DNA of 64,000 nucleotides. It comes from Polluticaenibacter yanchengensis (GTDB lineage Bacteria > Bacteroidota > Bacteroidia > Chitinophagales > Chitinophagaceae). This document shows, piece by piece, positions 1-9,784 of this stretch. Made by a program: the position numbers and the translations under genes. The notes beneath the pieces were generated by a model. It was not told the DNA's origin, made no database searches, and worked only from the letters and a program-made list of their open reading frames with translations. The stretch is taken from contig JAQGEF010000002.1 of NCBI GenBank assembly GCA_027854065.1, forward strand, positions 62,001 to 126,000, in the 5' to 3' direction. Position 1 is the first letter of the stretch, and every line of letters begins with the position of its first letter.

Positions 1-1
1 A

Positions 2-3000
2 ATTACGGATTATACATTAACAAGTGCAACGCTTAGTAAAAGTTTTAATAAGACTTGTGTTACATGCGGACCAATCTATACTCCGGTTATTAATCATGGT
101 TTAATAGTATCCGGTTGCATTGCCCCGAATGTGAATACAGAAATTAAATTGTCTGTCAGACCGGATTGCGGAACCCCGGTGTATTCCAATGATACGACCT
201 GGATCTATGTGAATGATATGTTGGTAGCAAGGTTAAATAATGGCGGATTGAACCCATGTGAGCAGGTATTCTACACCACCAATTACAATTTTGCTCCCGG
301 TGAATACAATATCACATATACCACGCATTTTTATGACAGCGCAGGTAACAGAACTGTATTGTCGGGCCGCAGTTACGCATTAGTAGAAGATAAAGCTGAA
401 CTGACACCAGGCAATTTCAGAACCACGGGGGCAAAATCCTTTGCATTCTCCGTATTCAATAACGTGCAATGTATGCCTGCCGGTGCACATACTGTTCACC
501 TGTATGATTCAATGGCAAATGATGCCGGTTATACATTGTTACAATCTTACCAGGTATCCGGTGTGAGCAACAGGAACTCGGTTTCCCTGGATTATAGTAA
601 CCAGTCACTGAAAATGGGGTACCATCATTTAAGAATAGTGGTGGATACGGATAATACGGTTGCAGAATATAATGAAGATAACAATAGCATGAACGTGATA
701 TTCTATGTGCCGTTCCCAGAACTGTCTGTCAGCAACATAGAAATGTCCAATTCCGATATTGAAAAAGGTTCAGTAGTCAACTTTACGGCTACAGTTACCA
801 ATACAGGTTCCAACGCCGGTCCGTTTAAGGTACAATTTTATGCCAATGGTGAACCTTTTGGTATTGCTACGCAGGTTGATACTATGTTGGCGAATGCAGC
901 TGTTTCAATTATATCCGATGTTTATACAATACCAATAGATACCTGTCCGATAGTGATCACTGCACATGTTGATTACTTAAACGAAGTAGAGGAACTGACA
1001 GAACTGAACAATACAGCAACAATGGATATTGCCACAGATATTACAGCCGGAATGCCATGTTACGGTTTAGGTTCTGTATGTAATCCATACCGGATTGTGA
1101 AAAATAGCCTGGTACAATTTGGTTCTGTTATTCAGAATATTGGTACCAGGGACATTAACAAAAATATCCCGGTAAGTTTCCGGTATGCCGGTGAAACGAT
1201 TGGCACAGATGTGGTAGAAAAACTCAGATCGAAAGAAATCAAGGGCACGAACGTTTCATATTCATTTGCCAATGCAGGTACTTATGTCATCCATTTATAT
1301 GCGGATACTGCCAATACTGTTTGCGAATTAAATGAGAATAATAATATCGGTGCCATTTATATTGTGGTTGAAGAAGGATTGCCCGATCTGCATCTTTATT
1401 CAGAGCATATTTCACCAAGTAACCTGAACCCGGTTCCTAACCAACCGGTCACTGTTGCCGCTTCAATTTTTAACAGAGGCAACCAGGTGTCAGAACCAAC
1501 GTTTGTACGATTCTTTGTAAATGATGTGCAATTAGGTGAAGATGTACCGCTGAACAGGATTGGTACGGGCAGGGATACGACTGTAATGGCTACAGTAACT
1601 TACAGTTCAGGCCTGGTTGGTCCAAAAGTGATCAAAGTGGTTGCGGACCCGGATAATACCATGCATGAATCCAATAAATCTAATAATGCAGCAACCCGTG
1701 CCATTATTGTTGGCGCAGCACCGGATTTTGCAAGAAGCATTCATCAGGGCATCACGGTTGGAGCCGCTCCGATCCGGCGGGCAGAAACTGTTACAGTTGC
1801 TAACTATATCAGGAATTTTGGCGGAGAGTCCGGCACGGCGGTATTGCGCTTTACTGCAAGACATCATCAATCCGGGGAAGTGTATGAAATAGGAAATGTC
1901 AACTTTAGTATTAATGGTGTTGACAGTTCGCTGATCAGTACGAACTGGTTAATTCCCCAGGCTGGAAGATATACCATCACAACAGAAATTCTCAATTCAG
2001 ATCCCCAGGAATATAATATTCATAATAATGTAGATTCTGTTGAAATAGAAGCCGGGCAAATGTTACAGTTCGTACGTTTTAATACCAATGGTAATGCTGT
2101 TTGTACCAACCAGGATTTCTCACTTCAATCAGTAATCAGTAGCGATAATCAGCTACTCAGTTTTGAGTGGTTACTGAATGATCATCAATTAACAGGAAAA
2201 ACAAACTCAGAGATTAATATTGTAAATGCCACCAAATCGGACAGTGGAAAATATCAATTGAAAATCTCCGATAACTTTGGAACCGTATTCAGTACTTTAT
2301 ATGCTATGGCTGTAAATATCAGCCCGGTAATTACAGAGCAACCGAAAGCAGATGTCGCCGTTTGTGCCGGTAATGTTATTGATTTGAATGTGCAGGCACA
2401 AAATACTTCCGGCTACCAGTGGTACCTGAATAATCAAATAATACCGACCGGTATTAATCAGAATTTCTTTGATACAGCAGTTGCAGTTAACCAGTCAGGA
2501 TTGTATCATGTAGTGGTAAAAGCGATGCCTGGTTGTTTAGATATCGTATCTGAAAAATCATCTGTTACAATTAGTGCTTTATCTAATTACCTGGCTGCAA
2601 ATGGGGCTGTTGATAGTGTGGTTCACTACGCTAAAATGCGCTATAATTATACAGATGAAAACTGTAACCAGCTTGCTTCAGTTATCAATGGTAATTACAG
2701 TCTTGGGCTAACACATGTAAAAACAATTATTATTCCGCAATTGCTGGGATACGTCTCCAGGATAGTGGACATTGAGCCGGAGCATAACCATTTACCTGCA
2801 AGAGTGGTATTGTATTATACACAGGCAGAGTTTGACAAGTTCAATGTCTGGGCAAAACAAATGGGGGCGCCAACATTACCCGAATCACCAGTTGATACAG
2901 CAGTTAAGTTCATCGTTATTGAGCAATATCACGGCAGGCCGGAAGATGGTAATACCGGACCTGGGGGTATTTATGATTCTAACAGGCAGGAAATGATCAG

Positions 3001-3643
3001 AAACCAGGATCTTGTAATAAACTGGGATGCGGATAAGCAACTATGGACCATTGCTTTTAATGTAAGTGAGTTTTCAGGCTTTTATGTCACAGCATTCGAT
3101 CCTGTGGTATTGCCGATTCGCCTGGTAGCTTTTAACGGTAAAAATACCCGCAAAGGCAATCTTCTGAAATGGCAGTCCTCTGAAGAGCAGGTTTCGGATA
3201 AATATATACTGCAAAGAAGTATTGATGGTAATAATTTCAGCGATATCGCTACTATTAAAGCTTCCGGACGTGCCTCTCAATATGAATTCCTGGATTCAAA
3301 TTTAACCGGTTCTAATTATTTCTATCGTCTGGTATTGGTTGATAAATATGGAAAAACAGGATATTCAAATATTATCCGGATTCAACGTATGGAAACTGAG
3401 CATATCAGCATCATAGCATTTCCAAACCCGGCAAAAGATTTTGTATGGTTGCGGATAGATGGCAATGTGGATAACAGGGCTGGTCAAATTCAGATTACTG
3501 ACCTGAACGGACGGGTGCTTTATAGGCAGGCTGCCAATTCAAACTTAATAAAAATACCTGTGCAAATGCTAAGTTCAGGTGTATATGTGTTAAGTTATAT
3601 AACAAAAGATGGAAGCAAAACCCTTAAATTTAATAAAGAGTAG
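2..3643 (+). CDS. Secreted CARDB/Ig-repeat protein with T9SS C-terminal sorting domain (5' end missing)
   Basis: The reading frame is open from base 2, so the gene begins upstream of the window; the GTG at 131 is internal. At least three CARDB-type adhesion modules are visible, starting near nt 717, 1380 and 1720. Each opens with a P-[ED]-L/F-type strand and ends in an acidic, Asn-rich turn such as EYNEDNNS. Two Ig-like modules follow (about nt 2080-2580, with WLLNDHQL and YQWYLNNQ strands). From about nt 3410 to the stop, FPNPAKDF and LSSGVYVLSYITKDG mark a type A T9SS sorting domain. Known for the family: such proteins pass the outer membrane through the type IX system and are anchored or released. 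Inferred role: surface adhesin or matrix protein; no catalytic domain is visible in this part. Confidence 0.85.
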   Translation: MTDYTLTSATLSKSFNKTCVTCGPIYTPVINHGLIVSGCIAPNVNTEIKLSVRPDCGTPVYSNDTTWIYVNDMLVARLNNGGLNPCEQVFYTTNYNFAPGEYNITYTTHFYDSAGNRTVLSGRSYALVEDKAELTPGNFRTTGAKSFAFSVFNNVQCMPAGAHTVHLYDSMANDAGYTLLQSYQVSGVSNRNSVSLDYSNQSLKMGYHHLRIVVDTDNTVAEYNEDNNSMNVIFYVPFPELSVSNIEMSNSDIEKGSVVNFTATVTNTGSNAGPFKVQFYANGEPFGIATQVDTMLANAAVSIISDVYTIPIDTCPIVITAHVDYLNEVEELTELNNTATMDIATDITAGMPCYGLGSVCNPYRIVKNSLVQFGSVIQNIGTRDINKNIPVSFRYAGETIGTDVVEKLRSKEIKGTNVSYSFANAGTYVIHLYADTANTVCELNENNNIGAIYIVVEEGLPDLHLYSEHISPSNLNPVPNQPVTVAASIFNRGNQVSEPTFVRFFVNDVQLGEDVPLNRIGTGRDTTVMATVTYSSGLVGPKVIKVVADPDNTMHESNKSNNAATRAIIVGAAPDFARSIHQGITVGAAPIRRAETVTVANYIRNFGGESGTAVLRFTARHHQSGEVYEIGNVNFSINGVDSSLISTNWLIPQAGRYTITTEILNSDPQEYNIHNNVDSVEIEAGQMLQFVRFNTNGNAVCTNQDFSLQSVISSDNQLLSFEWLLNDHQLTGKTNSEINIVNATKSDSGKYQLKISDNFGTVFSTLYAMAVNISPVITEQPKADVAVCAGNVIDLNVQAQNTSGYQWYLNNQIIPTGINQNFFDTAVAVNQSGLYHVVVKAMPGCLDIVSEKSSVTISALSNYLAANGAVDSVVHYAKMRYNYTDENCNQLASVINGNYSLGLTHVKTIIIPQLLGYVSRIVDIEPEHNHLPARVVLYYTQAEFDKFNVWAKQMGAPTLPESPVDTAVKFIVIEQYHGRPEDGNTGPGGIYDSNRQEMIRNQDLVINWDADKQLWTIAFNVSEFSGFYVTAFDPVVLPIRLVAFNGKNTRKGNLLKWQSSEEQVSDKYILQRSIDGNNFSDIATIKASGRASQYEFLDSNLTGSNYFYRLVLVDKYGKTGYSNIIRIQRMETEHISIIAFPNPAKDFVWLRIDGNVDNRAGQIQITDLNGRVLYRQAANSNLIKIPVQMLSSGVYVLSYITKDGSKTLKFNKE

Positions 3644-3671
3644 ATATACTGGCTGCCAACCAATATCAATT

Positions 3672-3704
3672 AAAATGTCTGACTTGTTCAGGCATTTTTC
3701 TTTT
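3672..3704 (+). terminator. Rho-independent terminator after the T9SS protein gene
   Basis: AAAATGTCTGA pairs with TCAGGCATTTT (one G-U) around a 5-nt loop and is followed by TTTCTTTT, about 30 nt after the stop codon. Confidence 0.75.
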
Positions 3705-3971
3705 GGGTACTATTGATCTCTGATAGGTGGAAGAAATGTTATGATTATGTGAGTTGTTGGGCCATAAATGCTCTGCTGAACATATCAATGATTAATAGAT
3801 CCTGCAGATGGCACTGATCTGGTAAGGAGATAATCACAGATATATAATCAGCCATAATTAGTGGAAAATATCAGATCTCTATATTGAGAGTTATCAGTTC
3901 AATAATTGTATCTGTTTAATAGATGATGCAGTACTGCCAAAACTTGTGATGGTACTTGTACTTTTATACAT
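3705..3971. other. Intergenic stretch, nothing recognised
   Basis: AT-rich sequence between two convergent genes, bounded by a terminator on each side. No open frame with coding character, no RNA gene and no copy of the window's repeat families was seen. Confidence 0.6.
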
Positions 3972-4008
3972 AAAAATACCCCCAATGAGTATTTAACTTT
4001 TTTGGGGG
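3972..4008 (-). terminator. Terminator of the M1 peptidase-RDD operon
   Basis: On the minus strand TTGCCCCCAA... folds on TTGGGGG (7-bp stem, CCCCC against GGGGG, 16-nt loop) and is followed by TATTTTTATG. It lies 26 nt past the RDD gene stop. Confidence 0.75.
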
Positions 4009-4033
4009 CAATCAATGCAATTAGCTTTGTTAT

Positions 4034-4828
4034 TTATTCTTTGGTAGCCAGGTAGCTATAATCAGCTATCAACTTTTCCAGGAACTCCAGGTTGTACATA
4101 TCGGTTTCTATCTTTAAAACATCTTTTACTTTGTTTGCCACCCTGTTCACTACTTCCAGGTTGCCACTTTTCTGACGCATATTTAAAACGTTATTGATGG
4201 CATTGATATCTCTGTCATTCAGGTTCATTACCTGCGGGAATTTTACTTTGTAATTATCGACATCCACAATGGTTTTAAAAACAGTTTCATCCAGGTAGAT
4301 CCTTTGTGATTTTTCCACAACGGTCGTTCCGGCGATGATATCGCCAAGGCGTTGATTTTTATTCGTTGAAACAATAAGGATAAATGCTGCGAGTCCTAAA
4401 ACACAAGTGACAACCAAATAGATCAGTATGATAAAAGCATGTGGGGCCAGTACGCCAAAAATGATCGGTAATTCCCATATTCTGAATAACCACCTGATGA
4501 TGTACTGGTTAATTTCGGCAAACCCGCCGTGAATACTGATGACCTGCAGCTTCATCAATCTTTTGCCAATGCTTTGCCCTTTAAAGAAAATTTCCTGGAT
4601 TAAATGATAAAAGTACAGAGGGAAAGATACAATCAGGAGATAGGTCGTGTTTGTATCATAAAACATGTTTGAATTAAACTGTTCCTCTACCACAAATCCA
4701 AACATAATAACTGCATATATTATCATTATACTGATATCTATAGACCATGCAAACAGCCTCCTGGAAGTTCTTGCTATGGGAAATTCCAGTGATATATTGA
4801 AAGGTGTTGATACAGATACAAATGACAT
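4034..4828 (-). CDS. RDD family membrane protein
   Basis: 264 aa integral membrane protein. The N-terminal ARTSRRLFAWSIDISI carries the Arg...Asp pattern of RDD proteins, and NQRLGDIIAGTTVV is the typical end of the domain. Hydrophobic spans lie near residues 25-48, 55-80 and 120-155, followed by a soluble C-terminal tail of about 90 residues rich in Asn and Asp. It lies 23 nt after the M1 peptidase gene on the same strand, so the two are probably co-transcribed. The molecular role of most RDD proteins is unknown; some have been linked to ion transport or stress tolerance. Substrate unknown. Confidence 0.85.
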   Translation of the reverse strand: MSFVSVSTPFNISLEFPIARTSRRLFAWSIDISIMIIYAVIMFGFVVEEQFNSNMFYDTNTTYLLIVSFPLYFYHLIQEIFFKGQSIGKRLMKLQVISIHGGFAEINQYIIRWLFRIWELPIIFGVLAPHAFIILIYLVVTCVLGLAAFILIVSTNKNQRLGDIIAGTTVVEKSQRIYLDETVFKTIVDVDNYKVKFPQVMNLNDRDINAINNVLNMRQKSGNLEVVNRVANKVKDVLKIETDMYNLEFLEKLIADYSYLATKE

Positions 4829-4851
4829 CAGCTATATTTTTTGAAAGTTAA

Positions 4852-6726
4852 TTATTTTTGAATTGTATTAAAATAATTCTCCAAAGAAACTTTAACTACA
4901 GAGTGATATTTTTTCTTATTCTTTTCAAACTCTCTTTTAGCAACCTCGGGTTTCATCGCTTTATAAATTGGAAATATGAATTTTCTCCTGCCAACAGTAG
5001 CTATAAAATGCTGGATAGCCGGCCATGCTTTTTCGTAGTTTGTTTTAAGCGCTAAAACATACCATAAAGCCTGTACTTCTGCATTGTTACTATTGGTAAA
5101 ATTAAATACATTGTCTATTTTTTGCATTGTGGCAGGGGGCAAGCTATCACTCAGGGCATTAATAAAATAAAGCGCTTCAGTGGTTGTTAAGGTTTCTGGT
5201 TGCGTAGAGGCAGGAACCAGGTTTTTATTAATTGAAGCGGCAACAGAATCAATGATCTCTAATTTCCTGGATTTCGGGGTATAAGCATTTGCAGGGATGC
5301 CGGATTCATACAGCCATTTTTTTATCTCTAACTTTCCGGCAGTCGCTTTATCATTATGTAATAAATTAGTGTTCAAAAATGCCTCAAACTGCTCGGTAGT
5401 CCTGGATTGATAAGCATAGGTCCTGAACCACTTATTCAGGAACAGATCAAAACTATCCCTGGCAGCAAATAGTTCTAAAGTTTTTAAAAAGGCATACCCT
5501 TTATCATAAGCAATACTGCCATCAATATCATCCGGGTCAATATTGTCGTAGTCTCCTTTCAGCTTATCATATCCTGTATTTAATGATGCTTTTAAATCAT
5601 TATAACCAATTGCTTCCTGCATCAGCATTTCCTCCTGTCCGTAAACTTTTTCAATGATCCGTCTTTCAAAATAGGTAGTAAAGCCTTCGTTTAACCAGCC
5701 ATCGTTCCATGTGGCATTTGTTACAAGATTGCCACTCCAGCTATGTGCCAGTTCATGTGCCACTACAGCTACCAGGGATTTATCCCCGGTTATAATTGTT
5801 GGTGTGGCAAAAGTAAGATTAGGGTTCTCCATACCTCCGTAAGGGAAACTAAAAGGCAGTACCAGTACATCAAAGCGGCCCCATTGATACTTGCCATAAA
5901 TGCTTTCTGCTGCAGCCATCATTTTTCCCATATCTTCAAATTCCTTAGACGCCTTTCCCAACATCTGAGGTTCAGCGTATACACCGGTATTTTCGCTTAT
6001 TTTCTGGTATTTGATATCACCTACTGCCAGGGCCATCAGGTAAGACGGTATCGGACGGGTTTGTTTAAAATGATAGATGCCTGAATCATTTTTAGAATAC
6101 GGGTTTTCGGCACTCATGAGTGCTATTAAATGTTGTGGCACTTTTACCGTAGCCTCATAGGTGAAACGTACATTTGGGGCATCCTGGCAAGGGATCCATG
6201 TGCGGGCCAGAATCGCCTGTGATTGTGTAAACAGAAAAGGCTGTTTACTGAGTGTTTGTTCAGAACTTAACCATTGCAGGGCTTTTGCACTACTGTCTGC
6301 GGCGTAAGTAATGGTAATTCTTTTCGTATTCTCTTTTAATGGTATTACTAATTCATTCCCCTTGTAATTATCATGATTGAAAACTTCAAAATTTACGGCA
6401 TTGCTATCATCGTTAAATGAAATGTGTTGTATATACAATTGCCCGATATCCAGTTTCAGAACACCCTTACTTTTTAACTGCTCAATATCCCATACCGCTT
6501 TACCTTTAAGTTCCTTTCCTGAGAAATTAACATCAAGGGTCAGATCCAGGTGTTTTAAGCGTACTTCATTAAAGTTGCTATAGGAATGAGCATCTTTAAT
6601 TTCGGGGATAGAATCATTTACCACTTTTTGGGTGCTGTCCGTTTTCCCGTTTTTATTTTTGCAACCCACTAACCCAAATCCAGTTACAACAATTGATGTA
6701 ACTATTAATAACCATTTACATTTCAT
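4852..6726 (-). CDS. M1 family aminopeptidase lipoprotein, leukotriene A4 hydrolase-like
   Basis: 624 aa zinc aminopeptidase. A lipoprotein signal ends in LVGC (Cys22), so it is membrane-anchored outside the cytoplasm. GGMENPNLTF is the substrate-binding GxMEN motif. HELAHSWSGN supplies zinc ligands His324 and His328 and catalytic Glu325, with the third ligand Glu347 in WLNEGFTTYFER. AYDKGYAF corresponds to the catalytic-Tyr segment of LTA4H. Length and the helical C-terminal region fit the LTA4H branch (about 610 aa) rather than long aminopeptidase N. Expected activity: removal of N-terminal residues from peptides, probably for nutrition. The gene lies directly upstream of the RDD gene. Confidence 0.93.
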   Translation of the reverse strand: MKCKWLLIVTSIVVTGFGLVGCKNKNGKTDSTQKVVNDSIPEIKDAHSYSNFNEVRLKHLDLTLDVNFSGKELKGKAVWDIEQLKSKGVLKLDIGQLYIQHISFNDDSNAVNFEVFNHDNYKGNELVIPLKENTKRITITYAADSSAKALQWLSSEQTLSKQPFLFTQSQAILARTWIPCQDAPNVRFTYEATVKVPQHLIALMSAENPYSKNDSGIYHFKQTRPIPSYLMALAVGDIKYQKISENTGVYAEPQMLGKASKEFEDMGKMMAAAESIYGKYQWGRFDVLVLPFSFPYGGMENPNLTFATPTIITGDKSLVAVVAHELAHSWSGNLVTNATWNDGWLNEGFTTYFERRIIEKVYGQEEMLMQEAIGYNDLKASLNTGYDKLKGDYDNIDPDDIDGSIAYDKGYAFLKTLELFAARDSFDLFLNKWFRTYAYQSRTTEQFEAFLNTNLLHNDKATAGKLEIKKWLYESGIPANAYTPKSRKLEIIDSVAASINKNLVPASTQPETLTTTEALYFINALSDSLPPATMQKIDNVFNFTNSNNAEVQALWYVLALKTNYEKAWPAIQHFIATVGRRKFIFPIYKAMKPEVAKREFEKNKKKYHSVVKVSLENYFNTIQK

Positions 6727-6821
6727 TGGGCAAAAATCTGTATAAAATGTGAATGTTTGGATAAAAAATAACCAAATAGTATTCAGTTGATTTTTAAGTG
6801 TTGCTTAGGGTGAGTAAAAGC

Positions 6822-6855
6822 AAGATGGGCAGTACTTCATTGTACTGCCCATCTT
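6822..6855 (-). terminator. Terminator-like hairpin after the SDR gene
   Basis: A perfect 14-bp inverted repeat (AAGATGGGCAGTAC and its complement) with a 6-nt loop starts 8 nt past the SDR stop. The minus-strand tail GCTTTTA is only moderately T-rich. Confidence 0.65.
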
Positions 6856-6863
6856 TGTGAAAT

Positions 6864-7628
6864 TTATGAGTTCAATTTTATAAAGCCACCATCAATCGGG
6901 TAATCAGAACCGGTAATAAATGACGCTTCATCGCTGGCCAGGTATAAGGCCAGGGCAGCAATTTCATCCGGTTTGGCCATGCGTCCAATAGGTTGTGTTT
7001 TACTAAGTTTCTCAAACATTTCTGTTTCTTGCCCCGGGTAGTTATTCTTTAAGAAACCATCAACGAAGGGAGTATGTACACGGGCAGGTGAGATAGAGTT
7101 GCACCGGATATTGTCCGCAATGTAATCTTTGGCCACACTTAGTGTCATCGTAGCTACCGCACCTTTCGCCATTGAATAAGCGAAACGGTCGCTTAATCCT
7201 ACCCAGGATGCAATAGATGCGAGATTGATAATAGAACCGCCACCTGCAGCTTTTAAAACAGGAATGCCGGCAAATAAGCAATTGTAAACACCTTTTACAT
7301 TTACATTGTACACCCTGTCAAAATCTGCCTCCGGTGTATTATCTGCCCGGCCGATATGTGAAATGCCGGCACAGTTTACCAGGATGGTAAAGCTGCCTAT
7401 AGCATTGAACGTAGCCACTACTTCTGCCTGGTTGGCAACATTACAGGTATGCGAAAATGCTTTACCGCCGAATGCCGTTATATTATTTAAAGTATTTTGT
7501 GCGTTATCGGCATTCAATTCTACTATATGCACCTCAGCACCCTGCCTGGCATAAATTTCCGCTACTGCAGCACCAATACCGCTGCCCCCACCTGTAACAA
7601 CCGCTTTTTTATTATTTAAACTGAACAT
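6864..7628 (-). CDS. SDR family oxidoreductase, probably sugar-acid dehydrogenase
   Basis: 254 aa classical short-chain dehydrogenase. Residues 12-19 TGGGSGIG bind NAD(P); NCAGIS is the structural NAG motif; a serine in SIASWVG and AYSMAKG supply the Ser-Tyr-Lys catalytic set; the C-terminus shows the FITGSDYPIDGG pattern. It lies 12 nt downstream of a FucP-type symporter on the same strand, so the pair is almost certainly one transcript. In fucose-type pathways an SDR of this kind oxidises 2-keto-3-deoxy-L-fuconate. That assignment is inferred from the neighbour only; other sugar or polyol substrates are possible. Confidence 0.85.
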   Translation of the reverse strand: MFSLNNKKAVVTGGGSGIGAAVAEIYARQGAEVHIVELNADNAQNTLNNITAFGGKAFSHTCNVANQAEVVATFNAIGSFTILVNCAGISHIGRADNTPEADFDRVYNVNVKGVYNCLFAGIPVLKAAGGGSIINLASIASWVGLSDRFAYSMAKGAVATMTLSVAKDYIADNIRCNSISPARVHTPFVDGFLKNNYPGQETEMFEKLSKTQPIGRMAKPDEIAALALYLASDEASFITGSDYPIDGGFIKLNS

Positions 7629-7640
7629 AACTGATAGAAA

Positions 7641-8927
7641 TTAAGCTTTTAAATATTTTTCTGAAACTTTATAACCTTTTGTAGCGTAATAAAAAATGAC
7701 CCCAAAACAAATAGTTGTAACAATATAGCCCACCTGTATGCTGCCGGACACATCACTGATCACTCCTAAAACCGGTGGAATAATGGCTCCGCCAACTATT
7801 GACATGATGATTAAACTGGACGCTATTTTCGTGTCATTTCCCAGGTTAAAAATGCCCAGTGAGAAAATAGTTGGGAACATGATAGACATAAAGAATGCAA
7901 TACCAATTAATGCATAAATAACCACCATTCCACTACCAAAAACGGCTACTAAACTTAACAGGATATTGATAGCCGCATAGATGGCAAGAAGTTTTTTAGG
8001 CTCGACGAATTTCATAATGGCAGTACCGGAAAAACGGCCGATTAAGAAAGCAAGGCCATAGGCAACAAGGTAATGACTGGCAGCGGTTTCATTTAGGTTA
8101 GCTGCATGCTTCGCTATAAGAATAAAGAAACTTAAAACACAGGTTTGTGCGCCTACATAAAAGAATTGTGCAATGACAGACCATTTTAAATGACCATGTT
8201 TAAATACAGACAGTATGCCGGATTTTTTGCCATCTTCTGATTTGTCTTCTTTGATTTCCGGTAGTTTAATAAATACAAAAAGGACAGCCACTGCCAGCAA
8301 TATCAACCCCAGAATTAAGTAGGGTTGTTTAACGGAAGCAGCTTCTGATGCCAGGTAAGCCTGCAATTGCGCAGGTGGCATTGCATCTAATTCAATATCT
8401 GAATATTCTTTACCGCTCAATATTAATTTGCTGCCTACTAATGGAGCAACCGTTGCCGCCAGACCGTTAAAAGATTGCGCCAGGTTTATTCTAAAGGTAG
8501 CAGACTCCTGTGGCCCTAGGACAGTGGCATAAGGATTCGCAGAAGTTTCAAGAAAAGTTAAGCCACACGCTATAATAAAAAATGCAGTCAGGAAAAAAGT
8601 ATAATTATGCGTATTCGCGGCCGGTATAAATAACAGGCAGCCTAAAGCAAACATGATTAAACCTGATAAGATGCCCGTTTTATAACTATATTTTCTAATA
8701 ATAAAACCGGCGGGTAACGCCATTGTAAAATAAGCAATATACACGCTAACGTCTACTAAAGAGGATTTAAATACAGTTAGCCTGAAGGCCTTTTTTAAAT
8801 GCGCTATCAATATCGGGTTGATATTATGTATAAATCCCCAAAAGAAAAATAAACTGGTGACTAATATAAATGGCAGCACCCAACTTTTGCTTTTGGTCTC
8901 AGCAATCATCGTATTGTTTTGTAACAT
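7641..8927 (-). CDS. fucP: Sugar:H+ symporter of the FucP family (MFS)
   Basis: 428 aa inner-membrane transporter with about 12 hydrophobic spans split by a charged central loop (LPEIKEDKSEDGKKSG). The start WVLPFILVTSLFFFWGF, the segment INPILIAHLKKAF and the conserved LETSANPYATVLG are hallmarks of the FucP/GluP branch of the MFS. The expected substrate is L-fucose or a related sugar, taken up with protons; the exact sugar cannot be read from sequence. It forms an operon with the downstream SDR. A perfect palindrome in the leader (8951-8970) may be an operator. A second in-frame ATG six codons in is also a possible start. Confidence 0.88.
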   Translation of the reverse strand: MLQNNTMIAETKSKSWVLPFILVTSLFFFWGFIHNINPILIAHLKKAFRLTVFKSSLVDVSVYIAYFTMALPAGFIIRKYSYKTGILSGLIMFALGCLLFIPAANTHNYTFFLTAFFIIACGLTFLETSANPYATVLGPQESATFRINLAQSFNGLAATVAPLVGSKLILSGKEYSDIELDAMPPAQLQAYLASEAASVKQPYLILGLILLAVAVLFVFIKLPEIKEDKSEDGKKSGILSVFKHGHLKWSVIAQFFYVGAQTCVLSFFILIAKHAANLNETAASHYLVAYGLAFLIGRFSGTAIMKFVEPKKLLAIYAAINILLSLVAVFGSGMVVIYALIGIAFFMSIMFPTIFSLGIFNLGNDTKIASSLIIMSIVGGAIIPPVLGVISDVSGSIQVGYIVTTICFGVIFYYATKGYKVSEKYLKA

Positions 8928-8950
8928 AGTTTTTAAAATAAAGAATAATT

Positions 8951-8970
8951 AAACTAAAGAGTTTTAGTTT
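8951..8970. promoter_or_regulatory. Perfect 8-bp inverted repeat upstream of fucP, candidate operator
   Basis: AAACTAAA-GAGT-TTTAGTTT is a perfect inverted repeat 23 nt upstream of the fucP start codon. Its position suits a repressor or activator site for the transporter-SDR operon. No regulator gene is adjacent, so the binding protein is unknown. Confidence 0.4.
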
Positions 8971-9057
8971 TCAGAAGCAAGCAAGATTCCCTTTAAATAG
9001 TAAAGGCCGATAAATGTAATACAAGTATTTTAATTAAAAGGAAGAATTTAGAAAAAA

Positions 9058-9672
9058 CTAGGGAAGAGGAAGGGCTTCCTGGCTCATCGCCCTGGTCATA
9101 AATGTTTCGCTATAAGTATGCAGATCAGGCATGAATGCGTTATAAGCTTGTTCGATCTCATTGAAATATTTATGGAATATTGCCACGGCATCAGCAGCAT
9201 TATCTATGTATTTGGTTTTATAAACCAGGCCGGAAAAGCTCTTTTCAATACCATAGATAGTTTTGTAATTGTATAGCCAGTCATACTTTTTCATATTAAT
9301 AAGCATACTGGTAATATTATCTGTCAGCAGGGGATAGTTCTTCTCAACACTTCTATATGCGTTAGCTGCAAATTGTTTAAGTTCAGCATCATTTTTAAAG
9401 AAATGCGCATCATTAGCAACAAAATAATCAAATGCCACATCTAAAAAAGCACCTGCATACAAGCCATAACTTTCTTTAAATATCTTTTTAGTCTCTTTCA
9501 CCACTTCATGCTGGTCGGTATATGCATCAATAGCCCTGTGCAGTTTTATCCCCGCAACTATTTCGTTGCTGAAGTTTAAAATCTGCCTGCCTTTTACAAA
9601 ATCACTGATAAGATTCCCTGTAAGGATGTTCTTATCATTAAACGATAATACGGCATGTGCTAAATAATTCAT
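9058..9672 (-). CDS. Acyl carrier protein phosphodiesterase (AcpH-like)
   Basis: 204 aa cytoplasmic, all-helical protein. It starts MNYLAHAVLSF, followed by GNLISDFVKG and GIKLHRAIDAYTD, the conserved N-terminal blocks of the AcpH/DUF479 family. E. coli AcpH removes the 4'-phosphopantetheine arm from holo-ACP and is about 193 aa, close to this length. The gene stands alone, about 110 nt after the recR stop on the same strand. Whether this homologue acts on ACP is inferred from family membership. Confidence 0.85.
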   Translation of the reverse strand: MNYLAHAVLSFNDKNILTGNLISDFVKGRQILNFSNEIVAGIKLHRAIDAYTDQHEVVKETKKIFKESYGLYAGAFLDVAFDYFVANDAHFFKNDAELKQFAANAYRSVEKNYPLLTDNITSMLINMKKYDWLYNYKTIYGIEKSFSGLVYKTKYIDNAADAVAIFHKYFNEIEQAYNAFMPDLHTYSETFMTRAMSQEALPLP

Positions 9673-9784
9673 AACTCAATTGCATTGGGGTTTAAAGTCT
9701 TACCAAACATAATGCAAAATTATTAAAAAAAAGCCAATTATAGAAAGAATATCTTAATGAATGGAGTCTAAATTTAAAATTTAT

